Shown one piece after another: positions 45,034-52,898 of a stretch of 64,000 bases of DNA. This DNA comes from Peribacillus asahii (GTDB taxonomy: Bacteria > Bacillota > Bacilli > Bacillales > DSM-1321). The position numbers and the translations under genes are program-made. The stretch lies in contig NZ_CP026095.1 of the NCBI RefSeq assembly GCF_004006295.1, positions 3,892,001-3,956,000 on the forward strand. The letters run 5' to 3'. The notes under the pieces were generated by a model. That model had not been told where the DNA came from. It was given only the letters and a program-made list of their open reading frames with translations, and did not search any database. The first letter of the stretch is position 1. The number at the start of each line of letters is the position of its first letter.

Positions 45034-45345
45034 TTATTTAAAAACGACTTCTCCTGTCCATTCAAGCATACCGCCAGTCATATTCACGACTTTAAAGCCT
45101 TGTTCCTGTAGGTAATGACAAACATTTTCGCTGCGGCGTCCTGAACGACAAACGAAGATATATTCTTTTTCTTTATCGAATTGATCGAGATTCGCTGGAA
45201 TTTCGTTCATCGGGATATGTTTTGCTTCACCAATCATCCCCATTTGTACTTCTTCATCTTCACGTACATCAACGATTTCTAGTTGTTCTCCCGCTTCAAG
45301 CTTAGCTTCTAATTCTGCTGGAGTAATACTTTTAATTTCTGACAT
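45034..45345 (-). CDS. ytwF: single-domain rhodanese (YtwF-like)
   Basis: A 103-residue rhodanese with active-site loop CRSGRRS (Cys66), suited to persulfide transfer, and the EIVDVREDEEVQMGMI N-terminal motif. Cytosolic. Monocistronic. The exact sulfur donor and acceptor are unknown. Confidence 0.9.
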   Translation of the reverse strand: MSEIKSITPAELEAKLEAGEQLEIVDVREDEEVQMGMIGEAKHIPMNEIPANLDQFDKEKEYIFVCRSGRRSENVCHYLQEQGFKVVNMTGGMLEWTGEVVFK

Positions 45346-45477
45346 CCTAGCACCTCATTCATAAGTTTTCTCTATTTCATTATAACTATTGAATATAGTA
45401 AGGTAAAATTTCACCTCCGAAATTATTTTTTCTCATACAAGAGCATATACTCCTACTAGAAAAGGAGGGGTCATATT

Positions 45478-45852
45478 ATGGGGATTCGGTTTCTTAAGAT
45501 TTCCGTTGTATATTTCATCATCGGTGTTGGTTTAGGTATGTTTATGTCGATTACACATCATTTCGAGTATGCGCCATCCCATGCACATATCAATCTTTTA
45601 GGCTGGGCTTCCTTTGCACTTGCAGGCCTTATTTATCATCTCTTCCCAGCTCTAGCCGAAAAGCTTCTCGGTAAGCTTCATTTTTGGCTTGCTAATATCG
45701 GATTGCCAATCATGATGATCAGCCTTATGGTGCTCGAATCTGGAAACGCTTCCGTTCAACCCCTCGTAGCTATTGGAGCTAGTATCATGAGTCTCGGTAT
45801 TCTTTGTTTTGTTCTTAATGTACTTATCAATCTTCATAATACTAGCAAATAA
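45478..45852 (+). CDS. four-helix membrane protein resembling heme-copper oxidase subunit I
   Basis: A 124-residue protein with four predicted membrane helices. The segment SHAHINLLGW in helix 2 recalls the heme-ligand helix of subunit I in cbb3/NorB-type oxidases (HxHxxxLGW). An additional histidine pair ITHHFE precedes it. A full subunit I has 12 helices, so this cannot be an oxidase alone. It may bind heme or be a derived mini-protein. AAGGAGGGG precedes ATG. Confidence 0.75.
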   Translation: MGIRFLKISVVYFIIGVGLGMFMSITHHFEYAPSHAHINLLGWASFALAGLIYHLFPALAEKLLGKLHFWLANIGLPIMMISLMVLESGNASVQPLVAIGASIMSLGILCFVLNVLINLHNTSK

Positions 45853-45880
45853 TCATCCACCGTCTAATACCACCTTTTCA

Positions 45881-45906
45881 AGCCTCAAAAAATTGGGGCT
45901 TTTTTT
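45881..45906 (+). terminator. terminator of the oxidase-like gene
   Basis: AGCCTCAA-AAAA-TTGGGGCT followed by seven T residues. Confidence 0.8.
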
Positions 45907-46094
45907 ACTTTTCCCTTTCTCCATTCTTAAGCAAAAATCCATTTAGGAAGCTATTCTCAGAATTCGAATAAGTATAAAGAATATTTCAAAAACTTTTTTA
46001 CAAACTTATGGACTTATACTATAATTAAGTTTATTTGAGCAGAATATCAAGATAATTTCTAATGATTATAAATAGTTAGAGAAGAGGGTTATCC

Positions 46095-46643
46095 ATGATT
46101 AATAACAGAATATCTCCTAGAACACAGAGTATCGTTTTCATTGGTTTTATGGGAGTAGGTAAAACTACGATTGGACAGTTAGTAGCCAAGAAACTATATA
46201 GAGATTTTATTGATATAGATCAGGAAATTGAGAAAGAATATAATATGCCTACGACAGAAATATTTAAGAAAATCGGGGAAAAAGCTTTCCGTGAAAAAGA
46301 AAAAAGTTTAATTGAACACTTTAGCCAACAACCATTGAAAATTATTTCAGTTGGAGGAGGAGCTTTTTTACAAGAAGAAATCCGAAAGATCTGTCTGGCT
46401 AATTGTACGGTGTTCTTTCTGGATTTATCCTGGGAATATTGGAAGGACAGAATAAGCTTAATTATCGATAGCAGACCAGTATTACAAGGACGCACTCTTG
46501 AGGAAATTGAAGAACTTTTTAATAATAGACAAGAGATATACTCCTACCATCATTCAAAAGTTAAAACGGACGGCCTTGATGTTGAAGAAGTTGCAGATTA
46601 TATAGTCGAATCATTGAAAGTCACTTGGGACATTCGCGAATAA
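46095..46643 (+). CDS. aroK: shikimate kinase
   Basis: Phosphorylates shikimate at O3. P-loop GFMGVGKTT (17-25), the shikimate-binding DIDQEIE and GEKAFREKE (FRxxE) segments, the Walker-B-like SVGGGAF, and SRPVLQG lid arginine. 182 residues. It is not clustered with other aro genes; AroA lies 35 kb away. Start chosen after AGAGAAGAGGG. Confidence 0.92.
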   Translation: MINNRISPRTQSIVFIGFMGVGKTTIGQLVAKKLYRDFIDIDQEIEKEYNMPTTEIFKKIGEKAFREKEKSLIEHFSQQPLKIISVGGGAFLQEEIRKICLANCTVFFLDLSWEYWKDRISLIIDSRPVLQGRTLEEIEELFNNRQEIYSYHHSKVKTDGLDVEEVADYIVESLKVTWDIRE

Positions 46644-46649
46644 TGAAAA

Positions 46650-46714
46650 AAAGATGGCTAGAATATAGGGTAAAGGAGCATCTCCTCACCTATAAACTAG
46701 TCATCTTTTCTATT
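46650..46714 (+). terminator. nested-arm terminator of aroK
   Basis: AAGATG, CTAG, TAGG and GGAG blocks are matched in order by CTCC, CCTA, CTAG and CATCTTTT, giving a long interrupted stem with a T-run. Confidence 0.75.
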
Positions 46715-46807
46715 CCGCTTTAAAAGCTTTGTTAACAAGCCCAAAATCGTTTGTTTAACATAGCCAAAAAGTTATATAACAAAAACCTGCTTCCTAAGTT
46801 TATCACG

Positions 46808-47299
46808 TCAATTGCTTATTGAACCTTCACAGATTGGCAAAATCGTCGAGCACTTAATTTCTCTTAATGCTAAGCTCGTTTGAATTCGAGTAATGCCTAG
46901 TTTATTTAACTTTCTAATAAAAAGTTCAAGCTCCTTCCTCTCTTTAATAATCACTTTTAATAAATAATCATACTCCCCTGTTAAACAGTGACATTCTAAT
47001 ACTTCAGGCATCGTTTTTAACGCTTTTTCTACTACTTTTATTTGCTCCTCTTGATGGATGTTTGTACTCATAAAAATAAAACATAATAAATCAAATCCCA
47101 ATTTCTCTTGATTTAAAATGGCCACCTGTTGATTAATAAATCCTTCCTGCTCTAAGCGCTTGATTCTCGCATGAGTTGCAGGCGGGGACAAATTGACACG
47201 TTTAGCCATCTCTATATTGCTGATTTGTGCTTGTTTTTGTAAAATATCTAAAATTTGAAGATCTATTTTATCTAATACCTTGCTCACGATGGATTCCAC
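46808..47299 (-). CDS. Lrp/AsnC family transcriptional regulator
   Basis: A 163-residue regulator: AsnC-type helix-turn-helix (LDKIDLQILDILQK, NIEMAKRVNLSPPATHARIKRLE) and a C-terminal RAM domain with GEYDYLLKV. It is divergent from an EamA exporter with a perfect palindrome between, so it probably controls that exporter in response to an amino acid. Ligand unknown. Confidence 0.92.
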   Translation of the reverse strand: MESIVSKVLDKIDLQILDILQKQAQISNIEMAKRVNLSPPATHARIKRLEQEGFINQQVAILNQEKLGFDLLCFIFMSTNIHQEEQIKVVEKALKTMPEVLECHCLTGEYDYLLKVIIKERKELELFIRKLNKLGITRIQTSLALREIKCSTILPICEGSISN

Positions 47300-47475
47300 G
47301 TCTTCTCCCCCTTTACAATTGTTCCAAAAATAATCTCATTCCTGCATAAAAAAGTGAATTTTATTCGGTAAAGAACTTATATACTTTTTAAAATTTCAAA
47401 TTTATATCATAAAACAAATTAAATCACTACATATATAACGAAAGTGTTAAAATTATTCACATCAATACTATACGC

Positions 47476-47489
47476 CATTGTGCACAATG
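47476..47489. promoter_or_regulatory. candidate Lrp operator palindrome
   Basis: CATTGTGCACAATG is a perfect 14-base palindrome in the 239-base gap between the divergent lrp-type gene and the EamA gene, about 50 bases before the latter's start. Confidence 0.5.
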
Positions 47490-47538
47490 ACTTCAATAGC
47501 TTTTACAGTCTTTTGAAATAGGAATGGAGCTAACTAAC

Positions 47539-48453
47539 ATGCGATATGTTTACTTCTCATTATTACTATTAACTAGTTCATTATGGGCAGGTAATTTTAT
47601 TATCAGCAAGTCTCTTGTTGAACACGCCTCCTCGATGACCTTAACAAGCTTGCGCTGGATCATTGCCGTCATCGTCCTATTACCGATTGTATGGTGGAAA
47701 GAAAGAAAGATCCTTCCTTCACGAGATGCCCTTTTCCCTTTATTTTTAATGGGTATTACCGGGGTTACATTATTTAATCTGTTACAATTTGCTGCATTAG
47801 AGCATACTTCGGCGACAAATGCAGGCTTAATTTCAACATTCAATATGATTTCAATCGCCCTATTCTCTTTTATTTTTTTAAAGGAAAAAATGAATAAACG
47901 GCAAATACTTTCAATTATTTTTTCATTTCTTGGAGTGATGCTTGTTCTTTCTAAAGGAAACATAGACCTATTTCTCTCACTCCAATTTAATTTGGGAGAC
48001 GGTTATATGTTCGCTGCAGTAGCTATTTGGGGAATTTATTCTGTTTGTAGCAAGTGGGCGCTATCAAAGACTTCGGCAATGATGGCTACTCTCTATTCAG
48101 GCATATTCGGACTTCTTGTTCTGCTTCCCTTCAATCTTTCAAGCTTTGCGGTATCCAATATTAATGCTTCATTCATTCAATCGATGCTTTATACAGGTGT
48201 CATTTCTACAGTCGTCTGCACCGTACTTTGGAATCTTGGGGTAAAACATGTAGGAGCAACCATTTCAGGACTTTTCTTAAACTTCAACCCAATCTTCACT
48301 GCTATTTTTGCTTTTCTATTTTTAGGCGAACAAATGACAAGCATCCAAGTAATCGGCAGCAGTATCGTTATTGCAGGATGCTATGCATTTTCACATTTTA
48401 AAACAAAGAATATTCCAAATAAAACTGACGTCCGTCATAGTTTGCAAAACTAG
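47539..48453 (+). CDS. EamA/DMT family transporter
   Basis: Ten membrane helices in two EamA repeats (GNFIISKSL...; WGIYSVCSKWAL...). Likely exporter of amino acids or other metabolites. ATG (MRYVYF) is chosen because GGAG lies 9 bases upstream; the earlier in-frame start contains the site. 304 residues. Divergent from the Lrp regulator. Confidence 0.9.
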   Translation: MRYVYFSLLLLTSSLWAGNFIISKSLVEHASSMTLTSLRWIIAVIVLLPIVWWKERKILPSRDALFPLFLMGITGVTLFNLLQFAALEHTSATNAGLISTFNMISIALFSFIFLKEKMNKRQILSIIFSFLGVMLVLSKGNIDLFLSLQFNLGDGYMFAAVAIWGIYSVCSKWALSKTSAMMATLYSGIFGLLVLLPFNLSSFAVSNINASFIQSMLYTGVISTVVCTVLWNLGVKHVGATISGLFLNFNPIFTAIFAFLFLGEQMTSIQVIGSSIVIAGCYAFSHFKTKNIPNKTDVRHSLQN

Positions 48454-48480
48454 AAAAACACCGTTTGAACGGTGTTTTTC
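48453..48480. terminator. bidirectional terminator
   Basis: GAAAAACACCGTT-TG-AACGGTGTTTTTC between the EamA gene and the convergent DUF2935 gene. Confidence 0.88.
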
Positions 48481-48491
48481 TTAATAAAAAA

Positions 48492-49289
48492 TTACTTATT
48501 TATTCTAGGCTTTGCTGGGTTACAATTTGGCGCATTTTTTTCCGTAGCCTGAGCCAACTTCGTTAAATAGTAGCATTCTTCCCTAAACATATGATCAGCC
48601 ATAAGAGGAGCAAAAATGCCAAGCGCTTGTTCGCTAAGCTCCAATTCTTCAATTTCTTGTAGAAAGCTCATAAACAGCTGCATTTCAAGAGTCACACTTT
48701 CATTAAATCTAGTTAAAGCAGGAAATGTTGATAGATTCGTTCGTAAGTATCCTGTCATTTCAACAGCTTTTAAATAGAAAGCTTCAAAATCCTTTGTAAA
48801 ACGATTGCTCTTCTCTTTAATTTTCTTTTCTATCCAGTCCATGTTATCTGATATAGCTCTCGCATGACCGGCTGCATCTAACGTCCAAAGTAAATGATGA
48901 TGAAGCACATGAGCAATCGGAGGAATCTTTCCTAATTTTAAATAGCCTAGTAGACGAAGATATTCTTCTAATTCATTCACCATATGATTGATAAACGTAG
49001 GTCCTAAATGAATCGTAACTTTTCCTAGTAAGAGCTTTTCAATTAACGTTAATTTAACCATTCGAAATCTCAGCGCTTCTTCCTCTGCTTTTTTACTTAA
49101 TTGAACCATATTCATCGTTCCGACACTTTCCAGCAGGCGGTCAAATGTATGAATAAAATAGTTAGCTCGATCAATTTCTTCTTTTTCTTTCGGCGCCAGA
49201 GAATCATGAATAAAACGAGCATGATCACCTAAAATTTGAAGCCAAAACCCATGTTCAAACTTTGCAGATTGTTCATATTCAGAAGCCAC
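48492..49289 (-). CDS. DUF2935 protein (helical, four-helix-bundle type)
   Basis: The opening YEQSAKFEHGFWLQILGDHARFI and a second HHHLLWTLDAAGHARAI block match the two repeated halves of DUF2935, each rich in His and Glu, suggesting metal binding. GTG (VASEYEQS) is chosen because AAGGAG lies 7 bases upstream. The ATG nine codons earlier lies before that site. 265 residues. Function unknown. Confidence 0.82.
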   Translation of the reverse strand: MASEYEQSAKFEHGFWLQILGDHARFIHDSLAPKEKEEIDRANYFIHTFDRLLESVGTMNMVQLSKKAEEEALRFRMVKLTLIEKLLLGKVTIHLGPTFINHMVNELEEYLRLLGYLKLGKIPPIAHVLHHHLLWTLDAAGHARAISDNMDWIEKKIKEKSNRFTKDFEAFYLKAVEMTGYLRTNLSTFPALTRFNESVTLEMQLFMSFLQEIEELELSEQALGIFAPLMADHMFREECYYLTKLAQATEKNAPNCNPAKPRINK

Positions 49290-49412
49290 ATCATCTCTCC
49301 TTCCACTCTTACTCATATATGATATCTAACAAATGCACTCTTTATGACTAGATTGATTGCCTCTCTTCTAAAACGAAAAAACAGCCTCCCGTTAAGGTTA
49401 GCTGCTTCCCTT

Positions 49413-49970
49413 CTACTTCTCCTCATCCTTCTCTGTAAAGCTAAATTCTCCATTTCCTTTCCGTAAAATAAAATCACTCTCTCGTTCATAAAGAAAAAGC
49501 ATTTTCTTCGTGGAACGATGTGTAAGCGTCATTTGAAGGCGCGACGCTTGCCCCATTTTGATATCAATCTGGCTAATATTCATCGGAACGATTAGACAAT
49601 GTCCATAATTTGTATAAACAATCGTTTCTTTTCCTAGTCTTTCAAGACGACTAATATGCGCGTTCGCAAGCCACACGCTATCTTTTCTGCGAAATGAGCC
49701 ACACGGAAAGAAAACAAGTCCTTCCTTCGTATCAATTGCAACGGGAACTGAATGTTTCTCACCAAGGATTGTTCTCGCTCCTAAAATAGCTCCTTCTCGA
49801 CAAGAACCGTAATACTTCAAAGTCCGATCAATAATTTCATTTGGTGTCATCGCAACGAAAAACATCCGCTCTCCTTCAATCACTCTCGTAAACTCGTTAC
49901 CAAACTCATCATATTCTGACGATAGACTAACGGTTTCCTTATTTATCATATACACTTTTCGTTTATCCAT
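49413..49970 (-). CDS. comK: competence transcription factor ComK family
   Basis: A 185-residue protein matching ComK in the central region: MTPNEIIDRTLKYYGSCREGA, FFPCGSFRRKDSVWLANAHI and MNISQIDIKMGQASRLQMT. ComK binds AT-boxes (A4N5T4) and switches on DNA uptake genes. The sequence is quite diverged from B. subtilis, and some bacilli carry two ComK copies, so paralogue identity is open. GGAG precedes the start. Confidence 0.88.
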   Translation of the reverse strand: MDKRKVYMINKETVSLSSEYDEFGNEFTRVIEGERMFFVAMTPNEIIDRTLKYYGSCREGAILGARTILGEKHSVPVAIDTKEGLVFFPCGSFRRKDSVWLANAHISRLERLGKETIVYTNYGHCLIVPMNISQIDIKMGQASRLQMTLTHRSTKKMLFLYERESDFILRKGNGEFSFTEKDEEK

Positions 49971-50084
49971 ATAACTCTCCTCCTATTTTCAATTTGTGAT
50001 AAAAGGAGTTACTAGCTACTAAGCAGGATAGACTCCTAAACGAATCGCTCTTTCGTGTGGAAATCGTCCCTTCCACCTACTTGA

Positions 50085-50105
50085 AGTATACAACTAGTAT
50101 ACTAG
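50085..50105. promoter_or_regulatory. dyad upstream of comK
   Basis: AGTATAC and GTATACT are 7-base arms over AACTA, overlapping the palindrome CTAGTATACTAG (50094-50105). About 120 bases upstream of comK. It could be an operator for a repressor; not a ComK AT-box. The rest of the 49971-50190 gap shows no gene. Confidence 0.4.
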
Positions 50106-50193
50106 CTTTTCGATATTTTTGTATGAGAGAAAGGTTAACCTCGTCTCATTGGGCCTCTGCAGATCTTCCTGCTGTTGAATAATTGATTCACAA

Positions 50194-50220
50194 AAAATAG
50201 AGCTGACCCACGTAGCCAGC
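50194..50220 (-). terminator. probable terminator of the RDD gene
   Basis: GCTGGC/GTCAGC stem (one G-T pair) followed by TCTATTTTTTG on the minus strand. Confidence 0.55.
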
Positions 50221-50229
50221 CCTCATCTA

Positions 50230-50808
50230 TTATCTTTTATAAACAACAACTGTCTTGGCAACAAAGTCATGCAGTGATTGTTTCTTTTCTGTAAAGGCTG
50301 CGATAATGTAGCCAATGTATAAAATACTTGACAAAATGGTCGCAAAATAACGACCAAGCGCACGTAAAAAAGAAATTCGCTGACCGTTTAAGTCGGTGAC
50401 TTTAATGCCAACAATCATTTTCCCAAGCGTTCCTTGCCATTTTGAGGCATGCATACCTGCATAATAGAGTATACCAATTACGATAGATAAAACCCAAACC
50501 ACTACTTGAATAATCAACATTGTAACATCGAATTCACTCATAGATTGTTCATAATACTCATCGCCGGAGTAACTATCATAAGAACTATCGAAATCCGAAA
50601 TTTCCCCTGTAGAAAACAGAGAGAAAACCCCTAACATAAGTGCGATAATAAAAATTGGAATTCCTACAATAATTCCATCAATAACACAAGCTACAAAGCG
50701 AATCCAAAATCCTGCATATTTCGTACGTTCTGTTTCATTCAACATCGTACCGCAGTTTTGACAAAAATCTCCGCCCGTTGCTTCATGCCCACATTTTTGA
50801 CAATACAT
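50230..50808 (-). CDS. RDD family membrane protein with N-terminal zinc ribbon
   Basis: A zinc ribbon CQKCG...CQNCG at residues 3-19, then an RDD domain with Arg-Asp pair in GFWIRFVACVIDGII, two more membrane helices and LGKMIVGIKV. An acidic loop with Tyr/Ser/Asp lies between helices. RDD proteins are thought to be transporters or Na+/H+ antiporters; function here unknown. Confidence 0.85.
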   Translation of the reverse strand: MYCQKCGHEATGGDFCQNCGTMLNETERTKYAGFWIRFVACVIDGIIVGIPIFIIALMLGVFSLFSTGEISDFDSSYDSYSGDEYYEQSMSEFDVTMLIIQVVVWVLSIVIGILYYAGMHASKWQGTLGKMIVGIKVTDLNGQRISFLRALGRYFATILSSILYIGYIIAAFTEKKQSLHDFVAKTVVVYKR

Positions 50809-51036
50809 GGTCTTGTCATTCCTCCTTCATCAGTTTTATAGAAAAAAGCATCCAGTTCATCCCTATGCTTCAAACTACCTAAATAGTAGTGTAATATAGT
50901 TCGACAAAATATAACAGGTGCCGAAAGCTAGATTTTGCTCTTCGTTTCTACTTATGTACTTTTTTATTCTGATTAGATGAAAACGAGCCCCCAATCGTTT
51001 TATCAACAATATGGTTTAACACAGCCGCTCATTAAG

Positions 51037-51076
51037 GCTAAAGCCCCCTTCATCCAAAAGGGGGCTTTAGCTTTTT
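51037..51076. terminator. terminator after the SSS transporter gene
   Basis: GCTAAAGCCCCCTT-CATCCA-AAAGGGGGCTTTAGC with T-run, 80 bases past the stop. The core AGCCCCCTTCATCCAAAGGGGGCT is nearly identical to the terminator at 52866. Confidence 0.75.
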
Positions 51077-51157
51077 AGTTTGTAATATTAGTCGCTCATG
51101 TACAGAGTGGGTTAGCGTTGTTAGAAACTTGCTCAACATCCCAACGCAGCCCGCGAA

Positions 51158-52630
51158 TCATTTTGCAGCTAGTTTATATGACATTTTAAACTTTCTAACG
51201 ATTAGACTCACTGTAATTGTGACAAAAAGGTTAATCACTAAAGCAATAATGCCAACATTCAAATCTTTTGCTGTCTGAGGTAAAGACGGAAACAAAGTAC
51301 CAATTGTCGATTCACTAATAGTAATATACGCTACAGTGGCTATTCCGCAAATGATTCCAGACGCCGCCCCATATTTATTAACAAAATTGTCCTTCATAAA
51401 GCTAAAAAGAAGGGATGGAAACAATTGTGTCATTAGGCTATACCCCATTAGGAGTAACGTCGCAAGCGTATTTCCACCGTTTAAAGTGAAATAAACAGAT
51501 ATAAGGGCAATGGCAGGAACGAGATACTTGGCCAATTTTCCAACGCTATGATCGGTAGCTGATGGCACAAACGGCTTATAAACATTTTTCGCCAGCAAGG
51601 TGGCCCCGCTCATTAAAAGCATCGAACCTGGCACTAGCGCAGTCAATAATCCCGCCCCTCCGATTACACCAATAAACCAAGGATCAAAGGTTTCAATAGA
51701 AATACGCAGTAAAGCAAGGTCTACATCTCCTCCTTCTAATCCTGGCACCTTCAGGATAGCAGAAAATCCAACGAAAAATACAAATAATAACATGAGCGTA
51801 TATAAAGGACTAATTATGGCATTTTTACGAAATACCTTTCCACTCTTTGCAGTATAGGCGGAACTGAAAACTTGCGGCCACATGTAGAAACCTAATACAA
51901 GTAAAATTACAGTAGAGATAAACCATGAAACACTAAGCCCTTGTTCAGGAAGTTTTAAAAGTTCAGGTTTAGTTGCATGAATAGCCTCAAACATAGGCTG
52001 AAGACCCCCATAATAATGAAGCGGGAGATAAATTCCTAAGAAACCGATTACGACCACCATCATAATATCTTTAATCACAGCGGTCCAAGCTGAACCATGA
52101 ATTCCTGATATCATCACATAAATGGTCAAACTAATTGCTCCCATCCAGACTGCAACAGGCATGGAAATAGCTCCATATGATGCTTCCGAAACAATAATAC
52201 CTAAACCTTTAAGTTGAACAACAATAATAGGAATGATTGCAATAACACCAACAAAAGCGACCAATACTCCTAAATATGGACTTCTATACTTGCTGACAAA
52301 GAAATCAGATTGTGACATTAGATTATTTTCTTTCGCATATTTCCAAATAACAGGTAATAACCAATAAGACAAGACATACGATAAACTAATGTAAATAAGG
52401 ACATATAAGGCTGGTGCACCTTTCCCATAAGCCCATCCACTTCCCCCAAGGAAAGAAAAAGTCGTATAAATTTCTCCAGCCATTAAAAGAAAGACAAACA
52501 TAGAACCAAAGCCTCGACCGCCAACCGTCCATTGCTCCAAGTTCATATCTTTTCCTTTTACAGACATAATTCCAAGAAAAATCGCCAATATCCAAAAAAC
52601 TAAAATAATCAAAAGCGCACTATTCATCAT
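51158..52630 (-). CDS. sodium:solute symporter (SSS family)
   Basis: About 13 membrane helices in 490 residues. SSS signature in GSMFVFLLMAGEIYTTFSFLGGSGWAYGKGAP and LTALVPGSMLLMSGATLLAKN. Pairing with a DUF3311 protein resembles B. subtilis YhjB/YhjC and monocarboxylate carriers. Substrate probably a small carboxylate; inference. Its start overlaps the DUF3311 stop by ATGA. Confidence 0.9.
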   Translation of the reverse strand: MMNSALLIILVFWILAIFLGIMSVKGKDMNLEQWTVGGRGFGSMFVFLLMAGEIYTTFSFLGGSGWAYGKGAPALYVLIYISLSYVLSYWLLPVIWKYAKENNLMSQSDFFVSKYRSPYLGVLVAFVGVIAIIPIIVVQLKGLGIIVSEASYGAISMPVAVWMGAISLTIYVMISGIHGSAWTAVIKDIMMVVVIGFLGIYLPLHYYGGLQPMFEAIHATKPELLKLPEQGLSVSWFISTVILLVLGFYMWPQVFSSAYTAKSGKVFRKNAIISPLYTLMLLFVFFVGFSAILKVPGLEGGDVDLALLRISIETFDPWFIGVIGGAGLLTALVPGSMLLMSGATLLAKNVYKPFVPSATDHSVGKLAKYLVPAIALISVYFTLNGGNTLATLLLMGYSLMTQLFPSLLFSFMKDNFVNKYGAASGIICGIATVAYITISESTIGTLFPSLPQTAKDLNVGIIALVINLFVTITVSLIVRKFKMSYKLAAK

Positions 52631-52824
52631 TCATCCCCTTCCTGATTTCGAGGATCCAGCTTGTACATAATACCTAAAATAATAGAGGTAAGCACTGTCC
52701 ACATCGCCATCCAGAACATATTAAAAGGCATTCCTAATACGAAAGGTTCTACTCTATTAACTAAAGGAAGAAAACCTAAAATGCCTATAAAAGGAACGAT
52801 AGAAAGAATATAGATAATCCTCAT
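52627..52824 (-). CDS. DUF3311 small membrane protein
   Basis: A 65-residue protein with two membrane helices and the tail YKLDPRNQEGDE typical of DUF3311. It is translationally coupled to the SSS transporter that follows. Start MRIIYILS is chosen with GGAG 10 bases upstream. Probably a transporter accessory subunit. Confidence 0.87.
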   Translation of the reverse strand: MRIIYILSIVPFIGILGFLPLVNRVEPFVLGMPFNMFWMAMWTVLTSIILGIMYKLDPRNQEGDE

Positions 52825-52865
52825 TACAAAATCTCTCCATTCCACAATTAGTTAAGAATACAAGT

Positions 52866-52889
52866 AGCCCCCTTCATCCAAAGGGGGCT
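52866..52889 (-). terminator. terminator of leuS
   Basis: AGCCCCCTT-CATCCA-AAGGGGGCT lies just past the leuS stop and before the DUF3311 gene. Confidence 0.8.
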
Positions 52890-52898
52890 TCATTTCTT

